A stretch of DNA of 64,000 nt, taken from Comamonadaceae bacterium G21597-S1 (GTDB lineage Bacteria > Pseudomonadota > Gammaproteobacteria > Burkholderiales > Burkholderiaceae_C). Of this stretch, positions 1-8,819 are shown piece after piece. The DNA is taken from positions 1-64,000 of the forward strand of contig JAPWHR010000021.1 of assembly GCA_027214345.1 (NCBI GenBank). Reading direction: 5' to 3'. Both the position numbers and the translations under genes were made by a program. The stretch's first letter is position 1. The number at the start of each line of letters is the position of its first letter. Below the pieces are notes generated by a model, which was given only the letters and a program-made list of their open reading frames with translations, ran no database searches and was not told where the DNA came from.

Positions 1-77
1 CAAAAAAGCCGTCATCCTCGCCCAGGTGGGTCACTTTTACTTTGGCGCAGTGGGTCAGTATTACTGTGGCGCTAACA
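1..77. mobile_element. Probable right end of an IS21-family insertion sequence (partial)
   Basis: Two imperfect copies of a unit beginning GTGGGTCA occur at 26 and 50, exactly 24 bp apart, and the second runs into GGCGCTAACA, which ends at 77. Read on the other strand this is TGTTAGCGCC, the kind of TGT-starting tip followed by tandem internal terminal repeats known from IS21-family elements. The istA/istB genes would lie to the left of the window and are not visible. The assignment rests on pattern memory of this family, not on a database hit. Confidence 0.45.
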
Positions 78-494
78 TGTAGCGACAACACATGCTTGCC
101 TGGCAACACCCGCCAAGGAACGCGAAGTCTCAGCGGCGTCCATGTGTTTGACGTTCCGCGCCATTCCGATAGTGGGCTTTCGTGTCGAAGGAAATGCTGC
201 CTGATTGCACACCGTCAAATGCCGTTCCCAACGGCCGGTCCGATGCGAGCCGTTCCTAAATTGGAGCGTCGCTCGGCGATTCGTATTGATCGCTTGCACG
301 GCCGCTGCAAACTTCCGTCCGGCTGCAGATGGATGGACACATGACCTCAGCAAACAGGCGATCGCGTTCGATCGGGCTTGGCAGACTCGCAAGCTGACCG
401 ACTGTCAGCGTGCTGCTGCCAAGTCGGTACCACCTTGAAATCCCCGCGAAAGCTCCCAACTGCAAGGTAATTCAAGCCACCGCACAATGACACC
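78..494. other. Gene-free stretch, no supported feature
   Basis: About 400 bases between the insertion-sequence end and the DUF3567 gene. Short overlapping open frames exist on both strands but none has a family resemblance, a good ribosome binding site or the codon pattern of the neighbours, and base composition is visibly less G+C-rich. The promoter of the DUF3567 gene must lie here, but no convincing -35/-10 pair was recognised. Confidence 0.5.
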
Positions 495-815
495 ATGCAC
501 ACCTTGTACGACTCGGACAGCTTCTGCGTGAACCACATGCTGGCCAATGCGCCGGAGATGGCGCCGCGCGAGGCCGACGCCGACAACGCATCCGCCCGGG
601 ACTTGGCACCACCGGCCATCCCCGAGATGCCGCGCCACGGGTTCGAGATCATCGACAAACGTTCGGGCAAGGAAATCTATCTCGACGGATCATGGGCCGA
701 GATGTTCCAGCAGCAGATCATGGCCTGGCAGGCGAGCACGCCAACCCAGGAAGAGGTCGAGGACACGCTCGAAGGTTATGCCAGCCTGGCCCACACTCCG
801 GTCGTGATGCACTGA
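495..815 (+). CDS. DUF3567 family protein
   Basis: Small 106-residue soluble protein. The start MHTLYDSDSF, the central GFEIIDKRSGKEIYLDG stretch and the C-terminal EGYASLAHTPVVMH match the layout of the DUF3567 family, which is almost confined to Burkholderiales and has no assigned function. There is no signal peptide or membrane segment. A poorly conserved insert rich in Ala, Asp and Pro (about residues 18-45) separates the conserved N-terminus from the rest. It precedes the ChaN-like gene by 22 bp in the same direction, so the two may share a transcript. Mainly useful as a taxonomic marker. Confidence 0.8.
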   Translation: MHTLYDSDSFCVNHMLANAPEMAPREADADNASARDLAPPAIPEMPRHGFEIIDKRSGKEIYLDGSWAEMFQQQIMAWQASTPTQEEVEDTLEGYASLAHTPVVMH

Positions 816-837
816 GCCACGGCCGACGGCGATCGAT

Positions 838-1674
838 TTGGGTCCGCCCGCACACCACCATCGTCCGAGGCGCACCGCGGCCGGGCCCCTGCTCGTTGCA
901 CTGCTGGTGGTGGCCCTGGGCGCGTGTGCCCACGATCCCGTCGGACCGGTGCAGGCACGGCTGGACGCCCTGCTCCCGGCCGACGCCATCCTGATCGGCG
1001 AACAACACGACGCGCCCGCGCACCAGCAACTCCAGCGCGCGCTGGTCGAGTCTTTGGCGCAGCGCGGTCAACTGAGCGCCCTGGTGCTGGAGATGGCCGA
1101 ACGCGGCACCAGTACCGCGCCGCTGGCGGGCGACGCGACCCCGGAGCAGGTGCAGCAGGCCCTGCGCTGGAACACCGCGGGCTGGCCCTGGGACCGGTAT
1201 GCGCCGGTCGTGATGGCGGCGGTGCGCCAGGGTGTGCCGGTGCTGGGCGCGAACCTGCCGCGCACGGCGATGCGCGAGGCGATGTCCGACGCCGCGCTGG
1301 ACCGGCACCTGATGCCCTCGGCGCTGGATCGCCAGCGTGAGGCGATCCGCCTTGGTCACTGCGACCTGTTGCCCGGCGAGCGCCTGATGCCGATGGTGCG
1401 CGTCCAGCTGGCCCGTGACGCCAGCATGGCCGCCGCCGTGCGGGACGCGGTGTCGCCGGGCAAGGTCGTGGTGCTGGTCGCCGGTGGTGGCCATGTGTTG
1501 CGCGACCGCGGGGTGCCTACGCATCTGCCGACGTCGCTGCGGGTGCGCACGGTGCTGGCTGTGGCCGGCGCGCCCAGCGCCGAGGCGGCACTGGCATCGG
1601 ACCTGGTGTGGCAGACGCCCGCGCTGGCACCGCGCGACCACTGCGCCGAACTGGCGCGCCAGCTCAAGCGCTGA
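838..1674 (+). CDS. ChaN family lipoprotein (haem-binding uptake family, Tiki-like fold)
   Basis: Probable outer-membrane-anchored lipoprotein of 278 residues. A basic N-terminus (RPRR) and a hydrophobic run ending in the lipobox LGAC (Cys at about residue 30) indicate SPII processing. The early GEQHD motif and the late GGGHVLRDRG motif are the hallmark ends of the ChaN/PF04187 domain, whose members bind haem and are linked to iron uptake. The assigned start is TTG; no better ATG lies upstream of the signal peptide. It converges with the tctA gene on the other strand, 31 bp away. Function in iron uptake is by family only. Confidence 0.75.
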   Translation: MGPPAHHHRPRRTAAGPLLVALLVVALGACAHDPVGPVQARLDALLPADAILIGEQHDAPAHQQLQRALVESLAQRGQLSALVLEMAERGTSTAPLAGDATPEQVQQALRWNTAGWPWDRYAPVVMAAVRQGVPVLGANLPRTAMREAMSDAALDRHLMPSALDRQREAIRLGHCDLLPGERLMPMVRVQLARDASMAAAVRDAVSPGKVVVLVAGGGHVLRDRGVPTHLPTSLRVRTVLAVAGAPSAEAALASDLVWQTPALAPRDHCAELARQLKR

Positions 1675-1705
1675 CGCAGACGACGCCAGCGGATCGATCG
1701 CCCGG

Positions 1706-3202
1706 TCAGGCGGCCTGCGTGCGGCCGCGCCGCAGCAGTGCCAGCACGGCCGGCAAGGTCCAGACCAGGATGGTCACCACCGCCAGCGTGGCGGCGATCG
1801 GCCGCTCGAAGAAGGCCAGCATGTTGCCGTCGGCCTTGATCATCGAGGTGATGAAGTTTTCCTCCAGCATGGTGCCGAGCACGACCCCCAGGATGGCCGG
1901 CGCGATCGGGAAGTCGTTGGCCTCGAGCACATAGGCGACGACGCCGGCGACCAGCATCACGCCGACACCGAATGCCGTGTTGTTGATCGCGAAGGTGCCG
2001 ACCATGCAGAACAACAGGATGATCGGCATCAGGATGTTGCGCGGCACCTTCAGGATGCGCCGCGCGGCCTTGATGCACAGGATGCCCAGCGGAATCATGA
2101 TCAGGTTGGCCAGGATGAAGATCAGGAACACGGCGTAGATGTTCTGCGGGTTGTTCGTGAACAGCGACGGCCCCGGGTTCATGTTCTTCATGTAGAGCAC
2201 GCCGATGATGATGGCCGTGATCGAGTCGCCCGGAATGCCGAACACCAGCGCCGGAATCCAGGAGCCGGCCAGCGCGCTGTTGTTGGCCGCACCCGACTCG
2301 ACGATGCCCTCCGGGTGGCCGGTGCCGAATTTCTCCGGCTCCCTGGAGAATTTCTTGCTCATCGCATACGACATCCAGGCCGCGATGTCGGCACCCGCGC
2401 CCGGCAAGGCCCCGACCGCCGTACCCAGGGTGCTGCCGCGCAGGATCTGCACCGGGTATTGCTTTGCCAGTTGCCACTGGCCCCGCAGCACGTTGCCGAC
2501 CTTCTCCACCACGACTTCGCCGGGCGGCTTGGTATCGACCACGTAGCGGATGATCTCGGAGAACGCGAACATGCCGATCATCATCGGGATCATGCCGATG
2601 CCGGCCATGGTCTCGGTGCTGCCGAACGTGAAGCGCGGATACCCGGCCGGATTGCCCAGGCCGACACAGGACACCATCAGGCCCAGGAACAGCGTGATCA
2701 GGCCCTTGAGCGGCGCCGACGACGTGATGAAGACGGCGCAGGTCAGGCCCAGCAATACGAGCCAGAAATATTCGAAGGAACTGAAACGCGACGCGAACTC
2801 GGCCAGCGCCGGCGCCGCGACGATCAGCACGGCCGTGCCGAACAGACCACCGATGGCCGAGAACACCAGGCTCGCACCCAGCGCCTTCTCGGCTTCGCCC
2901 TTGCGGGTCATCGCATAAGCTTCGTCGGTGTAGGCCGCGGAAGCCGGCGTGCCGGGAATCCGCAGCAGGCAACCGGGAATGTCGCCCGAGAAGATCGCCA
3001 TCGCGGTCGCGGTGACGATGGCGGCGACAGCCGGAATCGGCGCCATGAAGAAGGTCACCGGCACCAGCAGGGCCGTGGCCATGGTCGCCGTCAGCCCGGG
3101 CACCGAGCCCACGAACAGGCCGTAACAGGCGGCGATCACCATCACCATCAAGGTGTAGGGATCGAGCACCATCCCGAAGGCCTGCGCAACGGCGTCCATC
3201 AT
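1706..3202 (-). CDS. tctA: TTT transporter large membrane subunit TctA
   Basis: Large permease subunit (498 residues, about 12 hydrophobic segments) of a tripartite tricarboxylate transporter. The N-terminal G-VPGLTATM, the FSGDIPG region, the central LPGAGADIAAW motif and FGIPGDSITA are typical of TctA proteins; the two PG-rich repeats reflect the duplicated half. It is the last gene of tctC-tctB-tctA on the minus strand, 42 bp after tctB. It should form the channel with TctB and accept a carboxylated substrate from the upstream TctC. The substrate is unknown; TTT systems take citrate, aromatic acids and other carboxylates. Confidence 0.93.
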   Translation of the reverse strand: MMDAVAQAFGMVLDPYTLMVMVIAACYGLFVGSVPGLTATMATALLVPVTFFMAPIPAVAAIVTATAMAIFSGDIPGCLLRIPGTPASAAYTDEAYAMTRKGEAEKALGASLVFSAIGGLFGTAVLIVAAPALAEFASRFSSFEYFWLVLLGLTCAVFITSSAPLKGLITLFLGLMVSCVGLGNPAGYPRFTFGSTETMAGIGMIPMMIGMFAFSEIIRYVVDTKPPGEVVVEKVGNVLRGQWQLAKQYPVQILRGSTLGTAVGALPGAGADIAAWMSYAMSKKFSREPEKFGTGHPEGIVESGAANNSALAGSWIPALVFGIPGDSITAIIIGVLYMKNMNPGPSLFTNNPQNIYAVFLIFILANLIMIPLGILCIKAARRILKVPRNILMPIILLFCMVGTFAINNTAFGVGVMLVAGVVAYVLEANDFPIAPAILGVVLGTMLEENFITSMIKADGNMLAFFERPIAATLAVVTILVWTLPAVLALLRRGRTQAA

Positions 3203-3244
3203 CGTGCTTCTACCCGGTTCGAGACGGCCACCGCGGCCGGGACA

Positions 3245-3718
3245 TCACCACGCATACTGTTCCAGCACGCCCCAGGGTAACGGGACGCGCATCAGCTTGT
3301 AGAACGCGAAATGGATGACCAGCGACGCGATCACGGCAATCAGCACCGAGCGCCCCAGCGGCACCTGCAGCACCCGGAACAAGATGGCCAGGATCGGCAC
3401 GGCCGTCAACAGGAAACCCAGTTGCTGGGACACCAGGATGTAGAACAGCACCGAGCCGATCAGCAGCACCAGCGCCAGCACGTGGCGCGGCGAGCGGACC
3501 CAGTCACCCATCTGCAGCCAGGGCACCGTCGCACGTACGCGCCAGCCACGCACCAGCAGCATGCAGCCGCCGATGCACAGGCCGACGGCGATCAGACCCG
3601 GGAACAGATCCGGGCCGACCTGCTGGCCGGGAATCGACGGGTAGTCCCGCACGATGAACAACACCACGCCCCCGAGCACCAGGAGCAGCAGACCGAAAAC
3701 CGCGTCGTTGAGTTTCAT
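3245..3718 (-). CDS. tctB: TTT transporter small membrane subunit TctB
   Basis: Small membrane subunit, 157 residues with four predicted hydrophobic segments (about 8-27, 42-58, 83-110 and 120-140). The opening VGPDLFPGLIA segment after the first helix is characteristic of TctB. It lies between tctC (40 bp upstream) and tctA (42 bp downstream) and is presumably co-transcribed. TctB sequences are poorly conserved, so the call rests on size, topology and position as much as on sequence. Confidence 0.9.
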   Translation of the reverse strand: MKLNDAVFGLLLLVLGGVVLFIVRDYPSIPGQQVGPDLFPGLIAVGLCIGGCMLLVRGWRVRATVPWLQMGDWVRSPRHVLALVLLIGSVLFYILVSQQLGFLLTAVPILAILFRVLQVPLGRSVLIAVIASLVIHFAFYKLMRVPLPWGVLEQYAW

Positions 3719-3758
3719 CGGCAGATGGTGTGCCCGGTGGCGTGCAGGACGTGGACGC

Positions 3759-4751
3759 TTACTTGATCAGGCCGACGGCCTTCATGGTCGCGCCCAGTTC
3801 CTTGTCGGACTTGGCCATGAATGCGGCGAAGTCATCGGGAGCCTTGTAGATCACGCCATACCCTTGCTTGGACATGAACTCGTTGAACTCCTTGCTCGCG
3901 GCGATCTTCTTGATCGCGGCGGCCAGCTTGTCGCGCACGTCGGCGGGAATGCCCTTGGGAGCGACGATGCCGCGCCAGGCCGCCATGGTCCAGTCGCTGC
4001 CGATGGCCTTCTTGAGCGTGGGCACGTTCGGGTACAACGCGGCCGGCTCTTCGGACATGATGGCCAGGCTGCGCACCTTGCCCGCGTCGATCAGCGAACG
4101 CGACTCGGGCAGGGACACCGGCGCCAGGTCGACGCCGCCGGCGATCATGTCCTGCAGGCCGGGGGCGGCGCCATTGCTCGGCACCCAGGGCACGGTGGCC
4201 GGATCGATCTTCTGGTCGCGCAGCAAGCCGGCGATGGCCAGGTGCCAGATGCCGCCCTGGCCCGTGCCCGAGGCCTTGAGCTTGCCAGGATTGGCCTTGA
4301 TCGCGGCCAGCAGGTCCTGGATGGTCTTGTAGGGCGACTCGTTGCGCACCTGCACGCCGGCGGGGTCGGCGTTGACCAGGCCGATCGGGGTATAGGACGT
4401 GCCGGTCAGCTCGGTCAGGCCTTGCCAGTGCATCATGCCGATCTCGACCGTGGCCACGCCGATGGTGTAGCCGTCCGGAGCCGCGGCGGCAATGGCCGAG
4501 TGCCCGACGACACCGCTGCCACCGGTGCGATTGACCACCGTCACCGGCTGGCCGAGCTCCTTCTCGAGCAGGCTGGCGATGATGCGGGCGGTGGCGTCGG
4601 TGCCGCCACCGGCACCCCAGGGGCAGACCATGGTGATCGGGCGCGTCGGGTAATTCTGGGCCATCGACGGCATGGCAGCGACGGCCATGGCCAGGCCAGC
4701 GGCAACTCCGGCGGCCTGGGCAACGAACGAGCGACGGGTACGGGTGAACAT
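3759..4751 (-). CDS. tctC: TctC/Bug family periplasmic receptor of the TTT system
   Basis: Periplasmic binding protein of 330 residues that should deliver substrate to the TctA/TctB pair encoded just downstream. The N-terminus TRTRRSFVAQAAG followed by a hydrophobic stretch ending in SMAQN resembles a Tat-like or Sec signal peptide. After it, YPTRPITMVCPWGAGGGTD is the usual Bug-family entry motif, followed by the PDGYTIG loop. Unlike the three orphan Bug receptors of this window it sits in a full tctC-tctB-tctA operon. Its upstream region is shared with a divergent deacylase gene. Confidence 0.93.
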   Translation of the reverse strand: MFTRTRRSFVAQAAGVAAGLAMAVAAMPSMAQNYPTRPITMVCPWGAGGGTDATARIIASLLEKELGQPVTVVNRTGGSGVVGHSAIAAAAPDGYTIGVATVEIGMMHWQGLTELTGTSYTPIGLVNADPAGVQVRNESPYKTIQDLLAAIKANPGKLKASGTGQGGIWHLAIAGLLRDQKIDPATVPWVPSNGAAPGLQDMIAGGVDLAPVSLPESRSLIDAGKVRSLAIMSEEPAALYPNVPTLKKAIGSDWTMAAWRGIVAPKGIPADVRDKLAAAIKKIAASKEFNEFMSKQGYGVIYKAPDDFAAFMAKSDKELGATMKAVGLIK

Positions 4752-4839
4752 GGGAGCCTCCTTGTGTGGGATGCGGCCGGCGCGGCCACGAAAGCCACAA
4801 GGCTAACGGCTCGACACCGTCTTGGCATTAGGGAGAACC

Positions 4840-4857
4840 ATAGTATCGTATGACTAT
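4840..4857. promoter_or_regulatory. Inverted repeat in the tctC / deacylase divergent intergenic region
   Basis: ATAGT and ACTAT arms are separated by 8 bases, within an A+T-rich patch of an otherwise G+C-rich intergenic region (4752-4927) between two divergent genes. It resembles an operator for a dimeric regulator such as a GntR-family protein. The regulator is not identified, and no regulator gene is adjacent. Confidence 0.35.
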
Positions 4858-4927
4858 TGGCCGCGCGACGCGCGCCAGGGTGTGCCGATCACGACGTAGA
4901 CTGTCATGCCCCATCACCGGAGACTGC

Positions 4928-5860
4928 ATGCCCGACGATTCCAGCACCTTCGAGGTCTTGCCCCGCGACCTGTCCGCCTACCGCAGCGGCAACACCGGCA
5001 TCGACTACGTACACCGCTTCGACTCCGGTGTGGCGGGCCCGCACGTGATGATCAACGCGCTGACCCACGGCAATGAGTTCTGCGGCATGGTGGCGGCCTG
5101 CCACCTGCTCGACACCGGCGTGCGGCCGAAGATCGGCACGCTGACCGTGAGCTTCGCCAACGTCGCGGCCTACGAGAGCTTCGACCCCGAGGATCCGTTC
5201 ACCAGCCGCCAGATCACGCACAACCTGAACCGCATCTGGTCCGGCGACTGGCTCGATGGCAACGAGGACAGTGTCGAACTGCAGCGCGCACGCGTGATGC
5301 GACCGGCGGTGGCCGCGGCCGACCATATCCTGGACATCCACTCGACCAGCCAGGACGTGGTGCCGTTCTGGGTCTACCCGCATTTCGAACGCAACAGCGC
5401 CGTGGCCAACGCCTTGCCACGACCGGGCGTGCACCTGGTCATGCCACGCGGACTCGGGTCGGGAACACCGCTGATCCAGCATGGCCGCCACGGCCACGCC
5501 GACGGGCCGGGCGCGGCCATGGTGGTCGAATGCGGCCAGCATTTCAAGCAGGCCAGCGCCGACCTCGCGGTCGCGGTCGCCTATGACTTTCTCGGCCACT
5601 TCGGCCTGGTCGAGCGAGCGCCGGTCCAATCAGCAACACCGCGCCGCTTCGAGCTGCTGCGAACCCACGTCATCGCCACCGAAGCCTTCGCCTTCACGCG
5701 GCCGGTGGTCGGGTTCGAGACCTTTGCCAAGGACGCGTTGATCGCCACCGACGGAGACCTGGAGATCCGCGCACCATGCGACGACTGCACCATCTTCATG
5801 CCGGCGCGCGTGGCCATCGTCGGTCGTGAAGGTGTCTACCTGACACGGCCGCTGGACTGA
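4928..5860 (+). CDS. Succinylglutamate desuccinylase/aspartoacylase family zinc deacylase
   Basis: Predicted cytoplasmic zinc-dependent amidohydrolase (310 residues) that removes acyl groups from N-acylated amino acids or related amides. The ligand motif THGNE (His and Glu) and the later DIHST (His) match the M14-like AspA/AstE family; NLNRIW supplies the usual substrate-binding Arg and VVECGQ the likely catalytic Glu. The start at 4928 is preferred over the longer frame from 4850 because CCGGAGA lies just upstream and the extra N-terminus is not family-like. It is divergent from tctC, so the transporter may import its substrate. The exact acyl-amide is unknown. Confidence 0.85.
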   Translation: MPDDSSTFEVLPRDLSAYRSGNTGIDYVHRFDSGVAGPHVMINALTHGNEFCGMVAACHLLDTGVRPKIGTLTVSFANVAAYESFDPEDPFTSRQITHNLNRIWSGDWLDGNEDSVELQRARVMRPAVAAADHILDIHSTSQDVVPFWVYPHFERNSAVANALPRPGVHLVMPRGLGSGTPLIQHGRHGHADGPGAAMVVECGQHFKQASADLAVAVAYDFLGHFGLVERAPVQSATPRRFELLRTHVIATEAFAFTRPVVGFETFAKDALIATDGDLEIRAPCDDCTIFMPARVAIVGREGVYLTRPLD

Positions 5861-5888
5861 CGACACGCGCGCAGGAAACACCCCACCC

Positions 5889-6554
5889 ATGACCCACCGC
5901 GTACTTCAGGTCACCGACAGGCTGTACCAGTATCTGCTAGACCATTCCCTGCGCGAACATCCAGCACAGGCCGCGTTGCGCGACGCGACCCGCACCCATG
6001 CACACGCCGGCATGCAGATCGCGCCCGAACAGGGCCAGTTCATGGCCATGCTGGTGCGCCTGCTGGGCGCGCGCCACACCATCGAGATCGGCGTGTTCAC
6101 CGGCTACAGCGCCTTGAGCGTCGCGCTGGCGTTGCCCGACGACGGCACGGTGCTGGCCTGCGACATCAGCGACGCCTATACCCGCGTCGGCAAGCCGTTC
6201 TGGGACCAGGCCGGCGTGGCGCACAAGATCGACCTGCAGTTGGCGCCCGCACAGGATACGCTCGACGCCCGGCTGGCCGCCGGCGAGGCGGGTCGTTACG
6301 ACTTCGCCTTCATCGACGCCGACAAGACCGGCTACGACGCCTATTACGAGCGCTGCCTGAAGCTGGTGCGCAGCGGCGGCCTGATCGCCATCGACAACAC
6401 CTTGTGGAACGGTGCCGTCGCCGAACCAGCCGCACCTGGCGATGCCGACACGCTGGCGCTGCAGGCGCTCAACACCAAGCTGCACCACGACCCGCGCGTC
6501 GACGTGTCGATGTTGCCGTTCAGCGACGGACTGACCCTGGCCCGGATCCTCTGA
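5889..6554 (+). CDS. Class I SAM-dependent O-methyltransferase (caffeoyl-CoA OMT-like)
   Basis: Protein of 221 residues with the fold order of the small bacterial catechol/caffeoyl-CoA O-methyltransferases. TIEIGVFTGYSAL is the SAM-binding glycine motif (about residues 62-74), DFAFIDADKTGY holds the metal-binding Asp and AIDNTLWNGAV the next metal ligands. It should methylate a catechol-type hydroxyl in a divalent-metal-dependent manner. It follows the deacylase by 28 bp in the same direction, so both are probably one transcript. The substrate is not predictable. Confidence 0.87.
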   Translation: MTHRVLQVTDRLYQYLLDHSLREHPAQAALRDATRTHAHAGMQIAPEQGQFMAMLVRLLGARHTIEIGVFTGYSALSVALALPDDGTVLACDISDAYTRVGKPFWDQAGVAHKIDLQLAPAQDTLDARLAAGEAGRYDFAFIDADKTGYDAYYERCLKLVRSGGLIAIDNTLWNGAVAEPAAPGDADTLALQALNTKLHHDPRVDVSMLPFSDGLTLARIL

Positions 6555-6607
6555 GCCGGTCGTTGCCGAGCCGTGCAGCTCCCAGCCACCCCGTTCCTGC
6601 GTGCGCC

Positions 6608-7603
6608 TCAGTCGACCTTCACGCCGGTGCGCTTGATCACCGGCGTCATCACGCGCAGTTCGGTCTGCATGAAGGCGGCCAGGTCCTGCGGCGAACCGCC
6701 AATGGGCTCCATGAAATAGGAGTTGAGCTTTTCCTTCACGTCGGGCATCTGCAGGATGGTGTTGATTTCCTGGTTCATGCGCTGCACGATGCCGTCGGGC
6801 GTGCCGCTCGGCGTCATCAGCGCCATCCAGGCCAGGTTTTCGATCTCGGGCAGGCCACCTTCCTTCATCGTCGGAACCTCGGGCATCATGCTGTTGCGCT
6901 TGGCCGTGGACACGGCCAGGGCGCGCAGCTTGCCGCTTTTCACGTGCGGCATCACCGCCACGCCGGGCACACAGGCAAACTGCACGTCACCCTGCAGCAC
7001 GGCCAGCACGGCCAGCGGCGAGGATGCGTACGGGATGTGCACCGCATAGGTGTCGGTCTTGACCTTGAGCAGTTCCACGCCCAGTTGCGACAGGCTGCCG
7101 ACACCGGTGGAGGCGAAATTGAACTTGCCAGGCTCCTTCTTCATCGCCGCGACCAGGTCCTTGATCGATTGGATGCCGGAATCGGCGCGCACCGCACACA
7201 CGTTGGGTTGGCCGCCGGCCAGCACGACCGGGCGCAGTTCCTTGAACGGGTCGTAGTTGAGGTTGGGATACAGCACCGTGTTGTAGACCAAGGGGCCGTT
7301 CGTGCTGATGACATAGGTGTAACCGTCGCCAGCGGCCTTGGCCACCGCACCGGTACCCGTGTTGCCGCCGGCTCCGGCACGATTCTCGACGATGACGGGT
7401 TGGCCCAGCTTGGCGCCGAGCTTGTCACCCATCAGGCGGGCGATGACGTCGGGCGACGAACCCGCGCCATACGGAACGACGATGCGGATCGGCTTGTTCG
7501 GCCAGTCGGACTGTGCCGTAGCGGTGGCGCCGGCCAGCGCCACGGACACGATGGCCACTGCTTTGAGCAAGGTGGCCAGGGGTTTGCGGGTCAGGGTGTT
7601 CAT
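6608..7603 (-). CDS. Orphan Bug/TctC family periplasmic solute receptor
   Basis: 331-residue secreted receptor; the signal peptide is about residues 1-31 (hydrophobic LLKAVAIVSVALAG, then ATATAQ). The DWPNKPIRIVVPYGAGSSPD entry motif and the GDGYTY loop define the family. No tctA or tctB is nearby: the upstream gene is a chorismate mutase whose TGA overlaps this ATG by one base (TGATG), so translation is probably coupled. Bug proteins of this kind usually bind carboxylates, aromatic acids or amides, and may signal or share a distant permease. Confidence 0.9.
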   Translation of the reverse strand: MNTLTRKPLATLLKAVAIVSVALAGATATAQSDWPNKPIRIVVPYGAGSSPDVIARLMGDKLGAKLGQPVIVENRAGAGGNTGTGAVAKAAGDGYTYVISTNGPLVYNTVLYPNLNYDPFKELRPVVLAGGQPNVCAVRADSGIQSIKDLVAAMKKEPGKFNFASTGVGSLSQLGVELLKVKTDTYAVHIPYASSPLAVLAVLQGDVQFACVPGVAVMPHVKSGKLRALAVSTAKRNSMMPEVPTMKEGGLPEIENLAWMALMTPSGTPDGIVQRMNQEINTILQMPDVKEKLNSYFMEPIGGSPQDLAAFMQTELRVMTPVIKRTGVKVD

Positions 7604-7980
7604 CAGGAAGGAATCCTTTCGGTTGCGTGGAAAAAGCGGTCTTCGCCGGCGATGAAGCCAGCCACCAGGGTACGGTAGGTCGACTCGACGATGTCGGCCA
7701 GGCCCGGGAACCGGTCTTCATGCGGCTGCGCGAGTGCGCGCACCTTGGCGAACACCTGCGCCTGTCGCGCGGGAGCCGAGACCTGGTATGCGTCGCGCTT
7801 GAAGCGGGTGGCGTCACGCACACACAAGGCACGCTCGGCCAGCAAGGCGACGATCTGCGCGTCGAGCGCGTCGATGTGATCGCGCAGTTCGCCCAGCGTG
7901 GCCGCCTGCGGTTGGTAGTCGGGGTCGGTGAAGCGACGAACCGGGGCGCCGGACGCGTCCGGCTCGGTGGAAGTGGTCAT
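7603..7980 (-). CDS. Chorismate mutase type II (AroQ/PchB-like)
   Basis: 125-residue all-helical protein. The pattern LREHID-LD-QIVALLAERA, with RDATRFKRDAYQVSAPARQAQ, matches the AroQ fold (PF01817), in which an early Arg, the Lys/Arg of the second stretch and a late Gln/Glu line the active site. It may be a chorismate mutase or, like PchB, an isochorismate-pyruvate lyase. The start at 7980 is chosen because the longer frame adds an unrelated basic leader. The stop codon overlaps the start of a Bug receptor gene, an unusual partner for this enzyme. Confidence 0.8.
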   Translation of the reverse strand: MTTSTEPDASGAPVRRFTDPDYQPQAATLGELRDHIDALDAQIVALLAERALCVRDATRFKRDAYQVSAPARQAQVFAKVRALAQPHEDRFPGLADIVESTYRTLVAGFIAGEDRFFHATERIPS

Positions 7981-8109
7981 GTCTCTTGTTCTGGCGCGCC
8001 TCGGCGACGCGCGGGTTGATCGATCAAGCTGCGAGCTTAACAAACGCGCAGTGGGTCCGGGTCGATCCGCGGCCGGCGCGGCGGTGCCCCGCTGCGCGCA
8101 AGGGCACCG

Positions 8110-8772
8110 TCAGGTGCGCCGATAGACGCAGAAAACCCCGTCGGGCTGCTCGGAACTGTCGTAATGCCGGTCGAGCCGGAATGCGGACTCGGTGATGCGG
8201 CCCTCGGCCACCAGGCGTTGCAACGCGTCCTTGAAGCCGAGTGGCCCCCAGACCTCGTGCTTGACGGTGAACGCGAACGGCGCACCCGGTCGCAGGATGC
8301 GGAACAACTCGTCCAGGCACCGCGCATCGACATGTCCGTGCGTGAACGTGCCGCTGCAGCTGGCGCCGTCGTAATGCGCATCGGGCATGTCCAGCGGCTG
8401 GTTCAGGTCGGCCGCGATGAAGTGCCGGTACACGCCGCGCCGCGCCGCGACCTGCATCATCTCTGGCGAGATGTCCATGCCGTCGATGAGCTCGAACCCC
8501 AGTTCCGCCAGCGACTGGCCCGCGAGCCCCGTACCGCAGCCGACGTCGAGTACCTGCGCCGTGCGATCCGGCAGGTATTCGCCCAGCAAGGCCGCCACGA
8601 GCGCGGGCGATCGGTACCGCAGGCCGTCGAGCATGGTCGCGTCGTACGTCTCGGCCCAGTCGCGATACAACGCACGCGAGGCCGCGTCGCTGTCGATGGC
8701 ATAGGCACGCTCGAGCAAGGCGGCGGCCTCCGGGCTGACGTTGGAGGGGATCGTGCGGGTGTTGCGGGTCAT
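8110..8772 (-). CDS. Class I SAM-dependent methyltransferase
   Basis: 220-residue methyltransferase with VLDVGCGTGLAG (motif I, about residues 69-80), DGMDISPEMM (motif II) and an HGHVDARCLDELFRILRPGAPF segment typical of the Methyltransf_11/25 group. The preceding ALYRDWAETYDATM resembles the N-terminal part of Williams-Beuren-type methyltransferases. Start 8772 was chosen because the longer frame overlaps the gene upstream with no homology. It lies 47 bp beyond the sulfatase and may be the last member of the long minus-strand run, or independent of it. Substrate unknown. Confidence 0.8.
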   Translation of the reverse strand: MTRNTRTIPSNVSPEAAALLERAYAIDSDAASRALYRDWAETYDATMLDGLRYRSPALVAALLGEYLPDRTAQVLDVGCGTGLAGQSLAELGFELIDGMDISPEMMQVAARRGVYRHFIAADLNQPLDMPDAHYDGASCSGTFTHGHVDARCLDELFRILRPGAPFAFTVKHEVWGPLGFKDALQRLVAEGRITESAFRLDRHYDSSEQPDGVFCVYRRT

Positions 8773-8819
8773 CGGACCAGTGTAGGTGGCCCGCCCGGTG
8801 TCGTGCAAGCCGCCAACCC

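Noticed and set aside
42-344. Open frames in the first 500 bases as genes
   Set aside because: They overlap each other on both strands, start within the insertion sequence end and have no family resemblance or ribosome binding site.
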